DNA of 34,582 nucleotides from an uncultured Candidatus Melainabacteria bacterium (GTDB taxonomy: Bacteria; Cyanobacteriota; Vampirovibrionia; Gastranaerophilales; Gastranaerophilaceae), in the NCBI GenBank assembly GCA_946055575.1, contig CAMGGL010000006.1:1-34582 (forward strand), given 5' to 3'. The stretch's first letter is position 1, and every line of letters begins with the position of its first letter. The translations under genes and the position numbers were made by a program. Below the pieces are notes generated by a model that saw nothing but the letters and a program-made list of their open reading frames with translations, had not been told where the DNA came from and did no database searches. Of this stretch, positions 31,764 to 34,582 are shown in pieces.

Positions 31764-33038
31764 TTATATACATCCGCAGCCACAAGAGCAAGCTTGGGAT
31801 TTTAAAGATTCTGCTTTATCTGTTTCTTCCCAAGGAACATTGATATCCAATCTTCCCATGTGACCGTATGCTGCAAGTAGTTGATAGAATTTACCGCCAT
31901 TTTTAGCCGGTAGATTTCTTAAATCAAACTTGTTGATAATTCCGGCAGGAGTTAAGTTGAAATTCTTAGAAACAAGTTTAGAAATTTCATCATCTGAAAT
32001 TTTACCGGTTCCAAATGTATCAACCAATATTGATAAAGGTTCAGCAACACCGATAGCGTATGCCAATTCAATTTCACATTTATCAGCAAGACCTGCTGCA
32101 ACAATATTTTTTGCAACATAACGTGCAGCGTAAGCTGCAGATCTGTCAACTTTTGTAGGATCTTTTCCTGAGAAAGCTCCGCCGCCGTGTCTTGAGTAAC
32201 CGCCATAAGTATCAACTATGATTTTACGACCTGTTAAACCTGAGTCCCCTTGAGGTCCGCCTATTACGAAACGTCCTGACGGGTTGATTAGAATAATTGT
32301 ATTTTCATCAGGTTTAATAGCTTCATTAGCAAAAACATTATCGATAACAAATTCTTTTAAGTCACGTTTAATAATATCTTGAACTTTTTGGTTATCAGAT
32401 TCACCGTTTATTGATGGATTATGTTGTGTCGATAACAAAATTGTGTGTATTCTTGCCGGTTTACCGTCTACATATTCAACAGTTACCTGAGATTTACCGT
32501 CTGGTCTTAAATATTTTAAGATTCCTTGTTTTCTTACTTGAGCTAATCTGTATGATAGTTTATGAGCAAGACTTATCGGTAATGGCATCAATTCTGGTGT
32601 TTCATTACAAGCATACCCAAACATAATACCCTGATCACCTGCGCCGATGTTTTCGGTTTCGGTAACAGATGTATCAGCATTTGATTCTCTTGTTTCGAAT
32701 GCCTTGTTTACACCGCTGCCAATATCAGTAGATTGTTCATCAATACTTGTTAAAACAGCACAAGTATCAGCATCAAATCCGCCTGAAGTAGAGCCCGTGT
32801 AACCGATGTTTTTAATTGTGTTTCTAACGACTTGTGGAATATCAACGTAACAATCAGCTGTAATTTCGCCGCATACTAATGCCATTCCTGTAGTGACTGT
32901 TGTTTCAGCAGCTACTCTTGAATGATTATCTTTTGTTAAAAATTCATCCAAAATTGCGTCTGATATTTGGTCACAAACTTTGTCGGGGTGTCCTTCCGTA
33001 ACTGATTCAGAAGTAAATAAAAAATTTTTTGGTGTCAT
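31764..33038 (-). CDS. metK: S-adenosylmethionine synthetase with Cys-rich C-terminus
   Basis: MetK makes S-adenosylmethionine from methionine and ATP. Diagnostic segments are [20 protein letters not shown] near residue 7, [12 protein letters not shown] near 133 and the phosphate-binding [19 protein letters not shown] near 285. At 424 residues it is somewhat long, and after the usual end region ([14 protein letters not shown]) the tail carries C417, C419, C421 and C423 alternating with Ser or Gly, ending in Ile. The ATG follows TAAGGAGAAA. A promoter about 70 nt upstream and a GC-rich stem define a possible regulatory leader. Monocistronic, with terminators on both sides. Confidence 0.97.
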   Translation of the reverse strand: MTPKNFLFTSESVTEGHPDKVCDQISDAILDEFLTKDNHSRVAAETTVTTGMALVCGEITADCYVDIPQVVRNTIKNIGYTGSTSGGFDADTCAVLTSIDEQSTDIGSGVNKAFETRESNADTSVTETENIGAGDQGIMFGYACNETPELMPLPISLAHKLSYRLAQVRKQGILKYLRPDGKSQVTVEYVDGKPARIHTILLSTQHNPSINGESDNQKVQDIIKRDLKEFVIDNVFANEAIKPDENTIILINPSGRFVIGGPQGDSGLTGRKIIVDTYGGYSRHGGGAFSGKDPTKVDRSAAYAARYVAKNIVAAGLADKCEIELAYAIGVAEPLSILVDTFGTGKISDDEISKLVSKNFNLTPAGIINKFDLRNLPAKNGGKFYQLLAAYGHMGRLDINVPWEETDKAESLKSQACSCGCGCI

Positions 33039-33049
33039 CTTTTTCTCCT

Positions 33050-33108
33050 TAATTTATTTTCTCCGCCGGTAAGTCTTTTAATTCCAACCCGGCACTCCAT
33101 TTCCTTAT
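33050..33108 (-). promoter_or_regulatory. Possible structured 5' leader of metK
   Basis: Between the promoter and the metK ribosome binding site is a leader whose middle is more GC-rich than nearby intergenic DNA. On the minus strand GCCGG (33093-33089) pairs with CCGGC (33069-33065) across a 19-nt loop, and purine-rich GGAG segments flank both arms. It does not match any SAM riboswitch class I can recall by eye, and could be protein-bound or functionless. Confidence 0.35.
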
Positions 33109-33137
33109 AGTTTATTGCAAAGTTTTTTTGAAATCAA
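33109..33137 (-). promoter_or_regulatory. Probable metK promoter
   Basis: On the minus strand TTGATT (33137-33132) and TAAACT (33114-33109) are 17 nt apart, a moderate match. Transcription would begin near 33102, giving a leader of about 65 nt. Confidence 0.5.
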
Positions 33138-33176
33138 ATAATATTTATATATTTATAAATAAAAGTTAATAAAAAA

Positions 33177-33207
33177 GGGAGAAAAAGTTATTAAAACCTT
33201 TTCTCCC
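33177..33207 (-). terminator. Intrinsic terminator of the S74 surface protein gene
   Basis: On the minus strand GGGAGAAAAGG pairs with CTTTTTCTCCC (11 bp with one G-U pair), followed by TTTTTTATT, 20 nt past the stop of the S74 gene. Confidence 0.9.
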
Positions 33208-33227
33208 AGTATTTTTTATTTATAAGC

Positions 33228-34582
33228 TTATTGAGCTTTTAATTTGTTAACTCTTGTTGTCAAAGACTCAACTTGAGCTTTTAAACTTGAATTTTCGTGT
33301 TCAAGTTTTGAAATTTGAGTTTCGACATTGGTTGTTCTTTTTACTAAAGCAACAAGTCGTTTATCTAATTCTTTAACCGCATTAATTGCAGCATAGAACA
33401 TTTCATCCCATTTAATTCTTAAATAACCGTCCTCACCTTTAACTACGGAGTTAGGAAATACTTTTTGCAATTCTTGGGCGATAACACCAACTTGCGGCTT
33501 TTTATCTTTATCATTTTTAAATGTAAAATTATAAACATTTATTTTGCGCAAATCATCCATACCGATAGTGCTTTTTGCTCCGATATCTTTCAATCTGCGA
33601 TCAGAAAGTTTTGTAGGATATAAGTTTACACACCTGGTATCAAAAGCGTAGCTACTGGAATCGGTTGCACATGTTGCGAAATATTTTCCGCTACCAGTTC
33701 CAAATCCGTATAATCTGTACTTTGGACTACCTGTCGGAGTATTTCTATCATGAAAATGATATAATTGAGAACCAACGGTAAAATATGGTCTACCTCTAAC
33801 AATGAGGTTACCATTAATGACAGTCGTTGTATTGGATCTGCTGCCATTTTCAATGTAATAAAAACCTGTAGATGAATAATCTCCTGCAGCAGTAGTATTG
33901 CGACCTGCTTGATTTGAATTAAAATTGTTCACGTTATGTATTTCTAATACCGCATCCCCACCGTATCCTTTAGGTCGGCTACCGATATATGTACGCTGTT
34001 CAGTATCTTCGGAACTCAATACTTTTAAATAATTTTCTGATGAAGTTCCTCTCTGAGGGCCGGAATTTGCACCAATACAGGTTTTATTTGAGGAGTTTGT
34101 TAGTTCTGAACAAGCATAATATCCAATTGCTGTGTTATTAATGCCTTTTTGTAATTTGTTAAGAGCATATGTACCGATAGCTATGTTATGCTCACCATCG
34201 GTTAAATTTGCCAATGCCTTATATCCGATTGCGGTATTCTTACTAGAGCTTTGGTTGGTTGGTCCTGCAAAAGCCCCTATAAATGTATTGTTATCACCAC
34301 TACCTGCTCCTGAAACACCATAACCTATATATGTGTTTTCTTTGCCTGTAGAATTGCTGCCGGCATAATAGCCAATAAAGGTATTGCCTGTTGAGTTATT
34401 TTTCATTCCGGCATTATAACCGATTGCGGTATTACTTTTTGCGGTGTTAGTTTTCACTGAATTTAATGCGTTATAACCAAGAGCTGTATTGTATGTTGAA
34501 GTTTGCAGTTTAGACAACGCATCATAACCGATAGCCGTGTTATTCATTGCCGGTTCAGAGGAATTAGAGTCTATATTTTGAT
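33228..34582 (-). CDS. Surface protein with YadA-head-like repeats and S74 chaperone domain, 5' end missing
   Basis: The frame stays open to the window edge; the Met at 34547 is followed upstream by in-frame codons for QNIDSNSSEPA without a stop or ribosome binding site, so the N-terminus is missing. Numbering from that Met, residues 3-165 hold ten repeats of about 16-19 residues of the form NTAIGYxAL or NTFIGxxAG, like the left-handed-roll head of trimeric adhesins. A beta-rich middle follows. SDRRLKD (S315, K320) and PQVGVIAQELQKVFP mark a peptidase S74 intramolecular chaperone, which trimerises phage tailspikes and then cuts itself off. The end (393-439) is a coiled coil. Probably a trimeric surface or secreted fibre; no phage genes are adjacent. 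Confidence 0.88.
   Translation of the reverse strand, partial: QNIDSNSSEPAMNNTAIGYDALSKLQTSTYNTALGYNALNSVKTNTAKSNTAIGYNAGMKNNSTGNTFIGYYAGSNSTGKENTYIGYGVSGAGSGDNNTFIGAFAGPTNQSSSKNTAIGYKALANLTDGEHNIAIGTYALNKLQKGINNTAIGYYACSELTNSSNKTCIGANSGPQRGTSSENYLKVLSSEDTEQRTYIGSRPKGYGGDAVLEIHNVNNFNSNQAGRNTTAAGDYSSTGFYYIENGSRSNTTTVINGNLIVRGRPYFTVGSQLYHFHDRNTPTGSPKYRLYGFGTGSGKYFATCATDSSSYAFDTRCVNLYPTKLSDRRLKDIGAKSTIGMDDLRKINVYNFTFKNDKDKKPQVGVIAQELQKVFPNSVVKGEDGYLRIKWDEMFYAAINAVKELDKRLVALVKRTTNVETQISKLEHENSSLKAQVESLTTRVNKLKAQ

Noticed and set aside
33228-34582. Prophage or tail-fibre locus
   Set aside because: S74 domains occur in phage tailspikes, but the neighbour is metK and there are no phage structural, lysis or integrase genes in the window. 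Sequence beyond the edge could change this.
1-34582. tRNA, rRNA, CRISPR array or insertion sequence
   Set aside because: The intergenic gaps show no cloverleaf with a T-arm, no regularly spaced repeats and no transposase gene.

Overview
This is an AT-rich bacterial chromosome segment made almost entirely of housekeeping genes. It suggests a Gram-negative-type cell: it has Kdo transferase WaaA, an Mla-type lipid transporter, and two peptidoglycan-remodelling enzymes (an SLT transglycosylase and a SpoIID-domain protein, the latter also common in cyanobacteria). Together with the low GC, an LL-DAP-aminotransferase-like enzyme and hypothetical proteins with short polar, Phe/Asn/Gly-rich N-termini, the best guess is a non-photosynthetic relative of Cyanobacteria (Melainabacteria/Vampirovibrionia, probably Gastranaerophilales). 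This is inferred from gene style, not shown by a marker phylogeny. I see no prophage, IS element, CRISPR, tRNA or rRNA.

Layout. 1-433 (-): the start of rpsG and all of rpsL (str operon). 651-1211 (+): a hexapeptide acetyltransferase, convergent with an aldose 1-epimerase (-). 2579-5398 (+): an mlaE-mlaF-aminotransferase operon, convergent with a beta-rich unknown protein. 6021-9100 (-): an M49-like zinc peptidase, then mscS-rlmH. 9192-14909 (+): slt, a spoIID-like gene, HU, and a LysM protein followed by a secreted GH13 enzyme. 14984-16888 (-): ftsH. 17008-19767 (-): glycine cleavage genes gcvT-gcvH-gcvPA, without gcvPB. 19849-20337: a zinc-ribbon protein (-) and an unlisted 30-residue membrane peptide gene (+). 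20539-22422 (+): mnmG, convergent with a formyltransferase. 23441-25684: a lineage-specific membrane protein (-) and mtaB (+). 25745-28483 (-): a short ribosomal unit rpsE-rpmD-rplO-secY with its own strong promoter. 28692-30333 (-): folK and a BaiN/HI0933-type flavoprotein. 30403-31698 (+): waaA. 31764-33038 (-): metK behind a possible structured leader. 33228-34582 (-): the C-terminal part of a large surface protein with YadA-head-like repeats and an S74 auto-processing chaperone domain.

The most striking pattern is in gene starts. Six genes on both strands (mlaE, slt, the zinc-ribbon gene, mnmG, the formyltransferase gene, folK) have a TATAAT or TAAAAT hexamer exactly 6 nt before the ATG and no Shine-Dalgarno. 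Three more (spoIID-like, mtaB, waaA) have it 7-9 nt before. That geometry puts the transcription start on or next to the start codon, so these mRNAs are probably leaderless. HU, ribosomal, ftsH, metK, gcvT and operon-internal genes instead carry clear Shine-Dalgarno sequences and leaders. Thus two initiation modes seem to coexist. Several intergenic regions also hold structure: a dyad nested inside the rpsE promoter followed by a folded leader, a leader hairpin before rpsL, a metK leader stem, and a REP-like palindrome before mnmG.
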